A stretch of 64,000 nucleotides of DNA from Erwinia sp. E602 (GCF_018141005.1 NZ_CP046582.1:2356001-2420000); one strand, 5' to 3'. Shown: positions 32,846 through 42,532, counted from the first letter of the stretch. Notes: generated by a model from the sequence alone, not told the origin. Numbers and translations are program-made.

Positions 32846-33865
32846 TCAGATCAGCTTCGCCTCGCGCAGCTCGCTTTTCAGGTAGGCGTAATAAACCGGG
32901 GCGGCCACCACCCCGGCCAGGCCAAAGGCCGATTCAAACACCAGCATCGCCAGCAGGATCTCCCAGGTTTTGGCGCTGATACGGGTGCCGAAGATACGCG
33001 CGTTAATAAAGTACTCCAGCTTGTGGATCAGGATCAGGTAGACCAGCGCGATCAGCGCGGCTTCCAGCGAGATCGACAGGCCGATCAGCACAATCACCGT
33101 ATTGGAGATCAGGTTGCCGATAATCGGCAACAGCCCGGCAACAAAGGTCAGCACCACCACCGTTTTGGCGAACGGGAAGTGCAGTCCGAACAGCGGCAGT
33201 ACGCCAAACAGGAAGCCACAGGTCAGCACCGTGTTCACCAGCGAGACTTTAATCTGGGCAAACACTACGTTATGGAACGCAGCGGCCAGGTTGGTCAGCC
33301 GGTCCAGCAGCGCCTCTTTCAGCGGCGCGTCGGAGCGGAATATTGAGGCAGGCCGCAGCGAGATAATCGCCCCGAGCAGCATGCCGATCAGCATGGTGGC
33401 AAAGGTATGGGCGGCGTTGCGGCCAAAGGTCTGCACCACCACCAGGTGTTCGCGCAGCCAGGTCACCACCTGGTGCTGCAGCTCATCGATATCCGACGGC
33501 AGATAGCGGGTGATCACCGGCGAAAGCGTGTGCTGGGCGTCAACCAGCAGCTTGGTGGCGGTGGCGTGGAACTGCGCCGGGTTCTGGAAATCATGCAGCA
33601 GGAAGGTGATGATCTTCGTAATGCCGGTGACCAGCGCGAGGATAATCACCACGCTGAGGAACAGGATGCTGATCCAGCGGGCGATCGGCCCCTTTACCAG
33701 CCGCTCCACCAGCGGCGTCAGCGCCAGAATGATCTCATAGACGATAAATCCGGCGAGAAAACACGGCAACAGCCGCAGCGGGAAGATGGCAAACAGTGCG
33801 ATTAAAATCAGGCCGTAGCTGGCGGCCTGACACCAGTGCGCCTGGCTGGCATTGCGTATTTCCAT
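32846..33865 (-). CDS. AI-2E family (UPF0118) transporter
   Basis: 339 residues. Membrane helices cluster at the N-terminus (SYGLILIALFAIFPLRLLPC onward), followed by a soluble stretch (~100-150, FHATATKLLVDAQHTLSPVI) and five or more C-terminal helices with LPIIGNLISNTVIVLIGLS, the usual place of the family signature. Family members are exporters or cation/proton antiporters; only some act on AI-2. The start is the ATG at MEIRNASQ, after GGACAGGACG. It shares its strand with the metQNI-like genes but is separated by 78 bases. Confidence 0.85.
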   Translation of the reverse strand: MEIRNASQAHWCQAASYGLILIALFAIFPLRLLPCFLAGFIVYEIILALTPLVERLVKGPIARWISILFLSVVIILALVTGITKIITFLLHDFQNPAQFHATATKLLVDAQHTLSPVITRYLPSDIDELQHQVVTWLREHLVVVQTFGRNAAHTFATMLIGMLLGAIISLRPASIFRSDAPLKEALLDRLTNLAAAFHNVVFAQIKVSLVNTVLTCGFLFGVLPLFGLHFPFAKTVVVLTFVAGLLPIIGNLISNTVIVLIGLSISLEAALIALVYLILIHKLEYFINARIFGTRISAKTWEILLAMLVFESAFGLAGVVAAPVYYAYLKSELREAKLI

Positions 33866-33943
33866 GACACGTCCTGTCCTGTCTGATAGCAAAAGTGTAA
33901 CCAATTCAGACAGTATACACCGCCAGCCGCGCTTTGGGCTGCT

Positions 33944-34615
33944 TTAACGGCGGTGCGCCAGCCGTCTTACCAGCCGGTCTCCGGTCATCTGCACGATTTG
34001 CACCAGCAACACCAGCACCACCACCGTGCCGATCATCACCGGCTGATTAAATCGCTGGTAGCCGTAGCGGATCGCCAGGTCACCCAGCCCGCCGCCGCCG
34101 ATCACCCCGGCCATGGAGGAGAAGCCAATCAGCATCACCAGCGTCAGCGTCACGCCGGCCAGCAGCGCGGGCAGTGCTTCCGGCAGCAGCACTTTGCTGA
34201 TCACGTGCCAGCCGCTGCCGCCCATCGACAGGATCGCTTCAATGCGCCCTTTCGCCACCTCATCCAGCGCGCTCTCAACAATGCGGGCAAAGAACGGCAC
34301 CGCGCCGAGCGTAATCGGCACCACCGCCGCGCTGCTGCCGAGCGTCGTGCCGACCACCAGTCGGGTAAAGGGGATCAGCGCAATCAGCAGCACCACAAAC
34401 GGCAGCGAGCGGCCGATATTGACCAGGGTGCCGATCAGCGCATTGACCCGTGGCAGCGGCAGGATGCCGCCACGGCGGCTGATAAACAGCAGCACGCCCA
34501 GCGGCAGCCCGAACAGCAGGGTAAATACCCCGGCCAGCGCCACCATATAGAGGGTTTCCAGCGTGGCCTGCGCCATCAGCTGCCACAGTTCGTTGATATC
34601 GAGACTACCGCGCAT
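33944..34615 (-). CDS. metI: Methionine-type ABC importer permease (MetI-like)
   Basis: 223 residues and five predicted membrane helices, as in MetI (217). [21 protein letters not shown] opens the permease domain, and the ATPase-contact EAA loop reads [20 protein letters not shown]. It forms the channel of a MetNI-type importer with the ATPase gene it overlaps by 11 bases and the binding protein gene upstream. The surrounding oxygenase and cysteine synthase suggest a sulfur compound other than plain L-methionine. Confidence 0.9.
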   Translation of the reverse strand: MRGSLDINELWQLMAQATLETLYMVALAGVFTLLFGLPLGVLLFISRRGGILPLPRVNALIGTLVNIGRSLPFVVLLIALIPFTRLVVGTTLGSSAAVVPITLGAVPFFARIVESALDEVAKGRIEAILSMGGSGWHVISKVLLPEALPALLAGVTLTLVMLIGFSSMAGVIGGGGLGDLAIRYGYQRFNQPVMIGTVVVLVLLVQIVQMTGDRLVRRLAHRR

Positions 34616-35474
34616 AGTTCACTTCCTGAGTTAACGGCCAGCCTTCCGGCGCTTGAGCGTGGCCGGTCCGTTCAGCGCCGGTCGCCCGGGCGAAAGGTTC
34701 CACGCCTGCGGCAATGCCGTGCCGCTGAAGAAAGCGCAGTTCGGCCTGTTCATCGTGCAGCAGCGCGTTACGCAGCAATGAGTCCGGCTGCCTGAGCAGG
34801 TTGCTCAACGCTCCGCTCTCCACCACCCGCCCCTGCTCCAGCAGCGCGGCGTGATCGCAGATGGCTTTCACCACCTCCAGCTGATGGGTGATCATCACGA
34901 TGGTCAGCCCGAACCGCTGGTTAATCTGCTGTAACAGCGCCAGCACCGAGGCGGTAGTCTCGCTGTCCAGCGCGCTGGTGGCCTCATCGCACAGCAGGTA
35001 GTCCGGTCTGGCGGCCAGCGCGCGGGCAATACCCACCCGCTGCTGCTGGCCTCCGGAAAGCTGTGAGGGAAAGGCGCGGGCTTTCTCAGTCAGGCCGACC
35101 AGCGCCAGTAATTCGCTGACCCGTGCCTCCCGCTCAGGGCGTTTCACACCGGCGATCTCCAGCGGCACCGCCACATTGGCGGCAACGCTGCGTGAATGCA
35201 GCAGGTTAAAGTGCTGAAAAATCATGCCGCTGCGCTGACGCTGCTGTCGCAACGCGCGATCGTCCAGCTGCATGATGTCAGCCCCCTCCACCTGTACGCG
35301 CCCGCTGTCCGGGCGCTCCAGCAGATTAAGGCAGCGGATCAGGGTGCTTTTCCCTGCCCCGCTGCGGCCGAGAATGCCGTAAATGGCCCCGTCGGGGATA
35401 CGCAGCGAGACGTTATCCAGCGCCGGCGGTTGCCCGGCAGCATAGCGTTTGGTGACCCCGTCGAGGACAATCAT
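34605..35474 (-). CDS. metN: Methionine-type ABC importer ATPase lacking the NIL domain
   Basis: 289 residues. Walker [10 protein letters not shown] (about 35-43), Q-loop, signature [15 protein letters not shown], Walker [15 protein letters not shown] and the switch His in VMITHQLEV are all present. MetN proteins are normally ~340 residues, with a C-terminal NIL (methionine-sensing) domain of ~100 residues. Here the chain ends after a ~55-residue tail with no such fold, so feedback inhibition by imported substrate is probably lost. It overlaps the permease gene by 11 bases and follows metQ by one base. Confidence 0.9.
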   Translation of the reverse strand: MIVLDGVTKRYAAGQPPALDNVSLRIPDGAIYGILGRSGAGKSTLIRCLNLLERPDSGRVQVEGADIMQLDDRALRQQRQRSGMIFQHFNLLHSRSVAANVAVPLEIAGVKRPEREARVSELLALVGLTEKARAFPSQLSGGQQQRVGIARALAARPDYLLCDEATSALDSETTASVLALLQQINQRFGLTIVMITHQLEVVKAICDHAALLEQGRVVESGALSNLLRQPDSLLRNALLHDEQAELRFLQRHGIAAGVEPFARATGAERTGHAQAPEGWPLTQEVNYAR

Positions 35475-35475
35475 C

Positions 35476-36282
35476 CTATTTACCTGCTACCGGGATCACC
35501 GAACCGTTATAGTTCTGCTGAATAAACCCGGCCACCTGCGTTGACTCCAGATCTTTCGCCAGCTGCTTAATGCGTGGGTCGTTAGCCAGCTTCGGCGTGG
35601 TGACCAGAATATTGGCGTACGGGTTATTAACCGCGCTCTCCAGTCCCAGCGCGTCCTTCGCCGGGGTTAACCCCGCTTCCAGCGCGTAGTTGCCGTTGAT
35701 CACCGCCAGCTGCACGTCATCCAGCGTGCGCGGGATCTGCGGCGATTCCACTTCCAGAATTTTCAGATGTTTGGGGTTCTCAGCGATATCTTTCGGCGTG
35801 GCCTGATTTTTTGAGGGATCGTTGTAGCCCGCCTTAAGTTTGATCAGCCCCTCTTTCTGCAGCAGATAGAGCGAACGGCTGAGGTTGGTGACGTTATTCG
35901 GCACCGCCACCGTGGCACCGTCCGGTACCGCCTGCAGGGTTTTCACTTTGCGCGAATAGATACCCAGCGGTTCAATATGCACCGTGGCGGCGACAACAAA
36001 TGTCTGCCCCAGCGCTTTTTCCTGCTCTTTCAGATACGGCACGTGCTGGAAGTAGTTAGCGTCGACGTCGCCGTGCGCCAGCAGTTCGTTGGCGTTAATG
36101 CCGCTGGTCAGCTCGATGATTTTCAGATCCAGCTGCGGATCGCTCTTTTTTACAAAGTTAAGGATTTCAGCGTGCGGCACCGGGTCGGCGGCCACGCGCA
36201 GCGTCTCAGCCTGGGCGCTGAAGGCGAATGCAACAGATAACGCGATGCCGGCCAGCGGGAACGAAGTGAAGCCTGTAGTCAT
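35476..36282 (-). CDS. metQ: NlpA/MetQ-family substrate-binding protein, not a lipoprotein
   Basis: 268 residues. Signal peptide ends ...AFSAQA before [16 protein letters not shown], the usual start of NlpA-family mature chains; [20 protein letters not shown] is the family signature. E. coli MetQ is a lipoprotein, but no lipobox Cys is present here, so this one should be soluble in the periplasm. It binds the ligand of the metNI-like importer. First of the three transporter genes, 15 bases after the oxygenase gene, so all are one operon. Confidence 0.9.
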   Translation of the reverse strand: MTTGFTSFPLAGIALSVAFAFSAQAETLRVAADPVPHAEILNFVKKSDPQLDLKIIELTSGINANELLAHGDVDANYFQHVPYLKEQEKALGQTFVVAATVHIEPLGIYSRKVKTLQAVPDGATVAVPNNVTNLSRSLYLLQKEGLIKLKAGYNDPSKNQATPKDIAENPKHLKILEVESPQIPRTLDDVQLAVINGNYALEAGLTPAKDALGLESAVNNPYANILVTTPKLANDPRIKQLAKDLESTQVAGFIQQNYNGSVIPVAGK

Positions 36283-36297
36283 TGCGGTTCCTTAAGA

Positions 36298-37329
36298 TTA
36301 AGCGGTGTGTTGGGGTTGTTGTTGTTGTAACTGGTCATACCAGCGCGCGGCAACGTCCGGGTGCGAACGCAGGCGGCCTTTCAGGTAGTTCCAGCCGACG
36401 TCGCGCAGCAGCGGGTTACGCGGGTCGCTGGCCGGCCCCAGCGCCAGGCGGGCAATTTCCGGCGCCAGCTGATAAACCGGAATGGTTGCGTCCAGCTGTG
36501 CGCCGAGGAAGAAGGCGATCGACAGGCGATCTTTATTGGCCGGCGGTGCCACCACCCGGTGGACGGTCGCCCGCAGGTAGCCGTTACTTGCCAGCTCCAG
36601 CAGCTCGCCGATATTGACCACAAAGGCCCCCTGCAGCGGCAGCGCATCCACCCAGCGGTCCGGCTCAACCTCCACCTGCAGGCCGCGCTGGTTGTCCTGC
36701 AGCAGGAAGCTGAGGAAGCCGGAGTCCTTGTGCGCTCCCACCCCCTGGCTGGAGGTGCCGGCGGTCTGGCCGGGATAACGGATCAGTTTGATATGTTCGT
36801 TGGGCTTATCGCCATACAGCGGGTCGAAGGCATCGGGGGCCAGATCCAGCGCCCGGGCGAAGGCGCGCAGCAGGCGCAGCGACATCTGCGTCATCGCCTG
36901 CTGCCAGGCCAGCAGTACCGGTTTCAGATCCGGCAGCGCCTGCGGCCACTGGTTTGGCCCCTGCAGCCGTTTCCAGCCGGCGTCACCCGCCTGCACCGGC
37001 AGCGGCTGGCGTTCGGCGCCGATGTCGAACTGCTCCCGCCAGTCCGGCTGGCTGCGGGTGAGTTCGGAACCGGCGCGGTTGTAGCCGCGAAAATGCGGCG
37101 AGTGCAGCATGGCAACCTGCTGTTTTTCCTCATCCGGCAGCGCAAAAAACTGGCGCGACAGCTGCTGCACCTGCGCAGAGAGCGCCGCGTCCACGCCGTG
37201 GTTAATCAGGTAGAAAAAGCCCACTTCGCGCGCGGCGAAGCTCAGCTTGTCGAAGAACGCCTGCTGGCGGGCGGCATCGCCATCCAGCTCGGATAAATCA
37301 AGAATCGGCAGAGAGGTAATCTGGCTCAT
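36298..37329 (-). CDS. Isopenicillin-N-synthase-like Fe(II) oxygenase
   Basis: 343 residues of the 2-oxoglutarate/Fe(II) dioxygenase superfamily. The N-terminal DIOX_N part starts SLPILDLSELDG and has GFFYLINHGV. The catalytic jelly roll has GAHKDSGFLSFLLQD with the His-x-Asp iron ligands, ATVHRVVAPP with the distal His, and DRLSIAFF with the R-x-S that usually binds the co-substrate carboxylate. It should oxidise a small amino-acid-like compound. Its place between a cysteine synthase and a methionine-type importer points to a sulfur amino acid derivative, but this is inference. Confidence 0.88.
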   Translation of the reverse strand: MSQITSLPILDLSELDGDAARQQAFFDKLSFAAREVGFFYLINHGVDAALSAQVQQLSRQFFALPDEEKQQVAMLHSPHFRGYNRAGSELTRSQPDWREQFDIGAERQPLPVQAGDAGWKRLQGPNQWPQALPDLKPVLLAWQQAMTQMSLRLLRAFARALDLAPDAFDPLYGDKPNEHIKLIRYPGQTAGTSSQGVGAHKDSGFLSFLLQDNQRGLQVEVEPDRWVDALPLQGAFVVNIGELLELASNGYLRATVHRVVAPPANKDRLSIAFFLGAQLDATIPVYQLAPEIARLALGPASDPRNPLLRDVGWNYLKGRLRSHPDVAARWYDQLQQQQPQHTA

Positions 37330-37350
37330 AACTGTTCCCTTAACATCATT

Positions 37351-38400
37351 TCACGAGGCGTTCTGGATCGCCGGGTTGTGTAACAGTGCGTTGACCTGCA
37401 GCTGACCAATGGTCAGGTTGTGGTTAAACAGGTCGGTGGAGAGGTAGCTGAGGCCGCTATCGGCCAGCAGGGTAACAATGCGTTTGCCGTGGTTCTCCGG
37501 GCGCTGCGCCACTTCCCGCGCCGCCCACAGCACGCCGCCGGCGGATTCACCGATCAGGATGCCGTCGCTCTGCGCCACGGCGCGGGCGGCCTCGGTGGCC
37601 TGCCAGGACTCAACGGCAATCGCTTCATCAATAATCGACAGATTCAGGTTGGGGGGGATGCGCTCCGGCAGCACACCGCTGAAGGCGTGGACGCCGGTCA
37701 GTTCACGGATATCTTCCCGCCCTGCGGCCGGAACAGAGTGCGGCCCCGGTTCGACGGCGATAATTTTGATCGCCGGGTTCTGCTGCTTCAGATACTGACC
37801 GACGCCGGAGATGGTGCCGCCGGTGCCGACCGCTACGATGACGATATCCAGCTGCCCGGCGGTCTGCTGCCAGATCTCCGGGCCGGTGGTCAGCCGGTGC
37901 GCGCCCGGGTTAGCCGGGTTCTCCAGCTGCGCGGCGTGGAACACGTTAGGCTGGCGGGTAATCACGTTCTGCGCCAGCCAGCGCGCCGCCGCCACAAAAT
38001 CACCGTCGCAGTTTTCGAGGATCTCGCGGAAGCCCTCGACCTGGCTGTACGGGATCACCTCCGCGCCCAGCGCGCGCAGGATCTGAAAGCGCTCCTCGCT
38101 CAGCCGGTCGTGCAGATAAACCCGGAACGGATAGCCTTTCGCCGCCGCGATCGCCGCCAGGCCGATGCCGGTATTACCGCTGGTGGTGTCGGCGATGGTG
38201 TCACCCGGTTTCAGTTTGCCGCTGCGTTCCGCCTCTTCGATCATCGCCAGCGCAATGCGGTCCTTAACGCTGTGGTTGGGATTGAAATACTCCAGCTTGG
38301 CAAGGATCTCCGCCGGCAGCGCGAACTGCGCGATAAAGCGGTTCAGGCGCAACAGCGGCGTATTGCCCACCAGTTCGGCGATCGAATTATGAATAGTCAT
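37351..38400 (-). CDS. Cysteine synthase-like PLP enzyme
   Basis: 349 residues, fold type II PLP enzyme. NHSVKDRIALAMIEEAERSG has the PLP Lys in an S-V-K-D-R context, TTSGNTGIGLA is the substrate loop, GTGGTISGVGQYL binds the phosphate and LLADSGLSYLSTDLF is the usual C-terminal Ser motif. It makes cysteine from O-acetylserine and sulfide, or a related beta-replacement product. Longer than CysK (323) with an extra ~25 residues at the C-terminus. The start overlaps the end of the ABC ATPase gene by 14 bases. In this cluster it could capture sulfide released from the imported compound. Confidence 0.88.
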   Translation of the reverse strand: MTIHNSIAELVGNTPLLRLNRFIAQFALPAEILAKLEYFNPNHSVKDRIALAMIEEAERSGKLKPGDTIADTTSGNTGIGLAAIAAAKGYPFRVYLHDRLSEERFQILRALGAEVIPYSQVEGFREILENCDGDFVAAARWLAQNVITRQPNVFHAAQLENPANPGAHRLTTGPEIWQQTAGQLDIVIVAVGTGGTISGVGQYLKQQNPAIKIIAVEPGPHSVPAAGREDIRELTGVHAFSGVLPERIPPNLNLSIIDEAIAVESWQATEAARAVAQSDGILIGESAGGVLWAAREVAQRPENHGKRIVTLLADSGLSYLSTDLFNHNLTIGQLQVNALLHNPAIQNAS

Positions 38401-39196
38401 ACTCAGGCTCCTCAGTGAGTTCAGCACCCAGCAGCGCCAGTGCACGGGCGCGCAGTTCCACCAGCCGCGGATCGTTGCGGCGACGCGGGTAAGGCAGGTC
38501 GACGGTAATCGTTTCGATAATGCGCGCCGGGCGCGGGCTGAAGATCACCACCCGGTTGGCCATCAGCAGCGCCTCTTCCACGTCGTGGGTGACCATCAGC
38601 GTGGTAAAACGCTGCTCGCGCCACAGCGCCACCAGCTCCTGCTGCATGCGGATACGGGTCAGCGAGTCGAGCTTGCCCAGCGGCTCGTCGAGGATCAGCA
38701 GGCGCGGATGGTTGACCAGCGCCCGCGCCAGCGCCGCACGCTGCGCCATGCCGCCGGAGAGCTGATGCGGCCAGGCGTTGGCGAACTGGCTGAGGCCGAC
38801 TTTCTCCAGCGTGGTATCAATGCGTTCGCGCCCAGCCGGGGTCAGCGCACCGCGGGTCTGCAGGCCAAGCGCCACGTTGCGCCAGACGCGCCGCCACGGG
38901 TACAGCGTCGGGTCCTGAAACACCACCACCCGGCTGGGGTGCGGCGCGGTCAGCGGCCGATCGTCCTCCAGAATCTCGCCTTGCGAGGCTTGATCCAGCC
39001 CGGCCACCAGCCGCAGCAGCGTCGATTTACCGCAGCCGGAGGGGCCAAGCAGCGCGACAAACTCCCCCGGTGCCACCTGCAGCGAGACGTTATCCAGCAC
39101 CGCCAGGCTTTCGCCCTGCAGATGGAACGCATGGCTGACCTGGTTAACGTTCAGCGCCAGACCGGCCGGGTTTTCTCTCTGCTCTGCTACTGCCAT
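38387..39196 (-). CDS. SsuB/TauB-like ABC transporter ATPase
   Basis: 269 residues. Walker A GPSGCGKST (about 52-60), Q-loop FQDPTLYPW, signature LSGGMAQRAALARAL, Walker B LLILDEPLGKLD and VTHDVEEAL. The nitrate/sulfonate/taurine (SsuB/TauB) subgroup is indicated by the RPARIIETITVDLPYPRRR tail. The matching binding protein and permease genes are on the other strand, starting 192 bases away, so the importer is split over two divergent transcripts. First gene of the long minus-strand operon that continues to metI. Confidence 0.88.
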   Translation of the reverse strand: MAVAEQRENPAGLALNVNQVSHAFHLQGESLAVLDNVSLQVAPGEFVALLGPSGCGKSTLLRLVAGLDQASQGEILEDDRPLTAPHPSRVVVFQDPTLYPWRRVWRNVALGLQTRGALTPAGRERIDTTLEKVGLSQFANAWPHQLSGGMAQRAALARALVNHPRLLILDEPLGKLDSLTRIRMQQELVALWREQRFTTLMVTHDVEEALLMANRVVIFSPRPARIIETITVDLPYPRRRNDPRLVELRARALALLGAELTEEPEYDYS

Positions 39197-39388
39197 TGGT
39201 TCACCTCATTAACGGATACACGCTGACTATTCCGTTTTTTTGCTGCCGGGTGAAATACCAATAGTGGCAAAGGTTTACAGCGCGCCAGATAACGTGATTT
39301 TGCATTTCCACATGCGGGATTGTTATTTCAGACCGGCGGAAAATGTTGTCATAGTGCGGTGATAATTCAGCCAAAAGGGATAAACAGC

Positions 39389-40432
39389 ATGACTCTTTCT
39401 CGCGGTGTTTCGCGTCGTAACTTTATTCAGACTCTGGGTGTGGCAGGGGCAGGACTGGTGCTGGCACCCTCGCTACCGGTATGGGCGGCGGGCAGTGACG
39501 AGAAGCTGACCACGGTGAAGCTGGCATGGGGCCAGACGGCGGTGTGTCAGTCGCCGATCTCGGTGGCGCTGAAGCAGGGTTTCTTTAAGAAGTACGGGCT
39601 GAACGTCGAGCCGGTGAACTTCAGCGGCCCGACCGACGCCCTGCTGCAGGCGATCGCCACCGGCAAGGCGGACGGCGGTATCGGCATGGCATTACGCTGG
39701 CTGAAGCCGCTGGAGCAGGGCTTTGACGTTGATCTTACCGTTGGTACCCACGGCGGCTGTATGCGCCTGCTGGCACCGAAAGACAGCGGCATCAACAGCG
39801 TGCGCGATCTGGTGGGCAAAAGCGTGGCGGTGACCGACCAGGCAAGCCCGATCCGTAACTTCTTTGCCATCCAGCTGGCGAAACTGGGTATCGACCCGGA
39901 TACCCAGGTGAACTGGGTACAGTACCCGGCCGACCTGTTCGGCGAGGCGCTGCGCAAGGGGGAAGTACAGGCGCTGGCCACCGACGATCCGCAGGGCTGG
40001 CTGATTAAGAAACGCGACGGGCTGGTGGAGGTGGATAACAACCTCAACGGCGAGTACAGCAACCTGACCTGCTGCGTGCTGGGCCTGCGCGGTTCGCTGG
40101 TGCGCGATAACCCGAAGGTCGCGCAGGCGATCAGCCAGGCGATTATCGACGCCCAGCAGTGGACGGCCGATCACCCGGCGGAATCGGCGAAGATCTTCGC
40201 CCCGTTTGTGCCGGGCAACGTGTCAGCGGATGACATCGCCGCGATGCTCAGCGAGCACACCCACGCCCACCACTCCAGCGGCGCGCAGCTGCGCAAAGAG
40301 GTGGCGATCTACGTCAATGAGCTGAAAACCATTAAGGTGATCCGCGAAGACACCGACGCGCAGAAGTTTGCCGAGCACTACGTGCCGGACCTGCTTGGCG
40401 GCCAGGGCGAACACGCCCACCACAGCGCATAA
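39389..40432 (+). CDS. Tat-exported ABC substrate-binding protein, SsuA/TauA-like
   Basis: 347 residues. The N-terminus SRRNFIQTLGVAGAGLVLAP is a twin-arginine signal, so the protein is probably exported folded. The mature chain has VKLAWGQTAVCQSPISVALK, the start of NMT1/SsuA-type aliphatic sulfonate binding proteins. The C-terminus is His-rich (SEHTHAHHSSGAQL and EHAHHSA), which suggests metal binding. Start chosen at the ATG after AAAGGGATAA; the longer frame was rejected. It precedes its permease by nine bases. Confidence 0.88.
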   Translation: MTLSRGVSRRNFIQTLGVAGAGLVLAPSLPVWAAGSDEKLTTVKLAWGQTAVCQSPISVALKQGFFKKYGLNVEPVNFSGPTDALLQAIATGKADGGIGMALRWLKPLEQGFDVDLTVGTHGGCMRLLAPKDSGINSVRDLVGKSVAVTDQASPIRNFFAIQLAKLGIDPDTQVNWVQYPADLFGEALRKGEVQALATDDPQGWLIKKRDGLVEVDNNLNGEYSNLTCCVLGLRGSLVRDNPKVAQAISQAIIDAQQWTADHPAESAKIFAPFVPGNVSADDIAAMLSEHTHAHHSSGAQLRKEVAIYVNELKTIKVIREDTDAQKFAEHYVPDLLGGQGEHAHHSA

Positions 40433-40441
40433 GGAGTCGTG

Positions 40442-41452
40442 ATGTCCAGTGAAACCCTTGCCTCCCCGCTGACGCGCCGCGACCCGCCGGTGCACCTGTC
40501 GGCCACCCTGCTGCTGGCCGCGGCCGCCTGGTGGGGGCTGGCCGCGCTGATGATCCTCTGGCCGGATAAGCCGGTCGGCTTTGCCGCACCGCGTTTTGTC
40601 ACCGAGACCCATCAGGTCTTTGTGGTGCTGGCCGCCGCGCTGAGCCTGACGGTGCTGGCCGGGCGGCTGCTGGCGCTGCCGCGCCTGCTGGCACCGCTGC
40701 TGCGCGGCGCGCGCTGGCTGGTGGCGCTGGCGCTGCTGTTCGCCGTCTGGGAGATCGTCACTGCCAAGCTGGCGCTGCTGCCGGTGCCGTTTTTTGCGCC
40801 ACCGCGGGCGCTGGTCGAAGCATACGCTACCGACTGGTACCGGCTGGGCGACAGCGTGCTGAACTCGATGCGGCTGCTGGCGCTGGGGTTTGTGTTTGGC
40901 AGCCTGAGCGGCTTTGTGACCGGGGTGGCGATCGGCTGGTCGCGCGGGCTGGGCTACTGGGTGCACCCGGTGCTGCGCTTCCTCGGCCCGGTACCCTCCA
41001 CCGCGCTGCTGCCGCTGGCGCTCTACTTCTTCCCCTCCAGCTTTTCGGCGGCGGTGTTTCTGATCGCGCTGGCCACCTGGTTCCCGGTGACGGTGCTCAC
41101 CTGGTCTGGCGTCGCCAGCGTCGATCAGCGCTACTACGACGTGGCGCGCACGCTGGGGGCCAGCACGCTGTTCCTGGTATTGCGCGTGGCGATCCCGGCC
41201 TCGTTACCGCAGGTGTTTGTCGGGCTGTTTATGGGGCTGGGGGCGTCGTTTTCCGTGCTGGTGGCGGCGGAGATGATGGGGGTGAAATCCGGGCTGGGGT
41301 GGTATCTGCAGTGGGCTCAGGGCTGGGCGGCCTACGCCAATATGTACGGCGCGCTGATCGTGATGGCGCTGCTGTTCTCGTCGCTGATCACCCTGCTGTT
41401 TGCGGTCCGCGATCGCTCGCTCGCCTGGCAGCGCGGCACGGTGAAGTGGTAA
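40442..41452 (+). CDS. SsuC/TauC-like ABC transporter permease
   Basis: 336 residues, longer than SsuC (~260), with two or more extra N-terminal membrane segments (LSATLLLAAAAWWGLAALMI and FVVLAAALSLTVLAGRLLAL). The typical core is TDWYRLGDSVLNSMRLLALG, then an EAA loop around YYDVARTLGASTLFLVLRVA. It should pair with the divergent ATPase at 38387-39196. GAGTCGTG precedes the ATG. Confidence 0.88.
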   Translation: MSSETLASPLTRRDPPVHLSATLLLAAAAWWGLAALMILWPDKPVGFAAPRFVTETHQVFVVLAAALSLTVLAGRLLALPRLLAPLLRGARWLVALALLFAVWEIVTAKLALLPVPFFAPPRALVEAYATDWYRLGDSVLNSMRLLALGFVFGSLSGFVTGVAIGWSRGLGYWVHPVLRFLGPVPSTALLPLALYFFPSSFSAAVFLIALATWFPVTVLTWSGVASVDQRYYDVARTLGASTLFLVLRVAIPASLPQVFVGLFMGLGASFSVLVAAEMMGVKSGLGWYLQWAQGWAAYANMYGALIVMALLFSSLITLLFAVRDRSLAWQRGTVKW

Positions 41453-41509
41453 CGATAAGCCAGAGTGAAGTAAGACGATGACGGGGCAGGTTTACCTGCC
41501 CCTGCGTCA

Positions 41510-41851
41510 TCAGGCGTGCGCGGCAATCTGTACCTGACGGCGCCATGCGCCCGGCGACTGGCCAAACTGGCGCTTAAAGCTGCGGTTAAACGACTGCTGG
41601 GAATCAAAACCAAAGCTGATCGCCACATCCAGAATCGGCTCACCGCCCCGGGCGAGGCGTTCAGCGGATTTTTTCAGACGACGTTCGCGAATGTATTCAC
41701 CCATTGCATAGCCGGTATGCTGTTTAAACATGCGCTGCAGGTGCCATTTGGAGTAACCGGCGCGGGCAGCCACGGTGTCTAAATCCATCTTGCCTTCAAT
41801 GTGGCCGTCAATCCACTGCAGTAAATCCTGAATAAAGTCATCATGGCTCAT
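41510..41851 (-). CDS. AraC-family regulator of SoxS/MarA/RamA type
   Basis: 113 residues, just the DNA-binding domain. Two helix-turn-helices: VAARAGYSKWHLQRMFKQHT (first) and DVAISFGFDSQQSFNRSFKR (second), both close to SoxS, RamA and TetD. Such stand-alone proteins bind mar/sox/rob boxes and switch on efflux and oxidative-stress genes; their activity is set by their amount, not by a ligand. The start is the ATG after GGGGAAGACCG. No MarR-type repressor is adjacent, so I do not assign a name. Confidence 0.85.
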   Translation of the reverse strand: MSHDDFIQDLLQWIDGHIEGKMDLDTVAARAGYSKWHLQRMFKQHTGYAMGEYIRERRLKKSAERLARGGEPILDVAISFGFDSQQSFNRSFKRQFGQSPGAWRRQVQIAAHA

Positions 41852-42067
41852 CGGTCTTCCCCTAAAAAGTATCAATCAAAAATGCACTTTAATAAAAGTA
41901 AGTCAGCCGGGCCTATAATGCAAGTTTTATTGTTGCATTAAATTCTGACGGGCAGGTTGCGCCGAACGAGTAGCGATGGATAGGGGAAAAAGGATCGACC
42001 AGGCAGGGAGAGTTAAAATTGGGTTGAGCGCCCCGCCGCCGTCAGCAGCGGGACGATTAAGGGAGTG

Positions 42068-42532
42068 CTATTCGGTGACAGCCACGCAGTCATCCTGCGT
42101 CTTTGGTGCACCGCGCTGCAGAATATCGCGCAATGCCTCGGCAACGGTTCGTTTCGCCAGCACCGCCAGCGAGGCCTGTTCCGCTTCCCATGCCAGCTCT
42201 TTGAAGTACCAGCAGGCGTTGGCGCTGACCGTGCAGCGCGCCGGCACTTCCGGCCGGCAGGCCATCAGCGGTTTATCTTCGATCACCGCGCTGTAAATAT
42301 CACACAGGGTGATCTGGTCAGCAGGCCGCCCGAGGCGAATGGTGCCGCTGCGGCCGAGCGTAGAGACGATAATACCGTCGCGGGTCAGCGGCACCATCAT
42401 TTTGCGTACAAAGCTCGGGTTAGCCTCAAGGCCATCGGCGAGCATTTTACTGGTACAGCGTTTATCTTCGCCGTCCGCTTTAGCGATGCAGAGCACCATC
42501 TGTAAGGCGGTGGGAAAACGATTATCAAGCAT
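42068..42532 (-). CDS. Rrf2-family regulator with three Cys
   Basis: 154 residues. The winged helix is at the N-terminus (RFPTALQMVLCIAKADGEDK, then TSKMLADGLEANPSFVRKMM). Cys at MACRPEVPARCTVSANACWY are spaced C-x7-C-x6-C, near but not equal to the C-x5-7-C-x5-8-C pattern of cluster-binding Rrf2 proteins such as IscR and NsrR. It may therefore hold an iron-sulfur cluster or sense thiol oxidation. Targets unknown. Neighbours are other small regulators, each on its own promoter. Confidence 0.82.
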   Translation of the reverse strand: MLDNRFPTALQMVLCIAKADGEDKRCTSKMLADGLEANPSFVRKMMVPLTRDGIIVSTLGRSGTIRLGRPADQITLCDIYSAVIEDKPLMACRPEVPARCTVSANACWYFKELAWEAEQASLAVLAKRTVAEALRDILQRGAPKTQDDCVAVTE

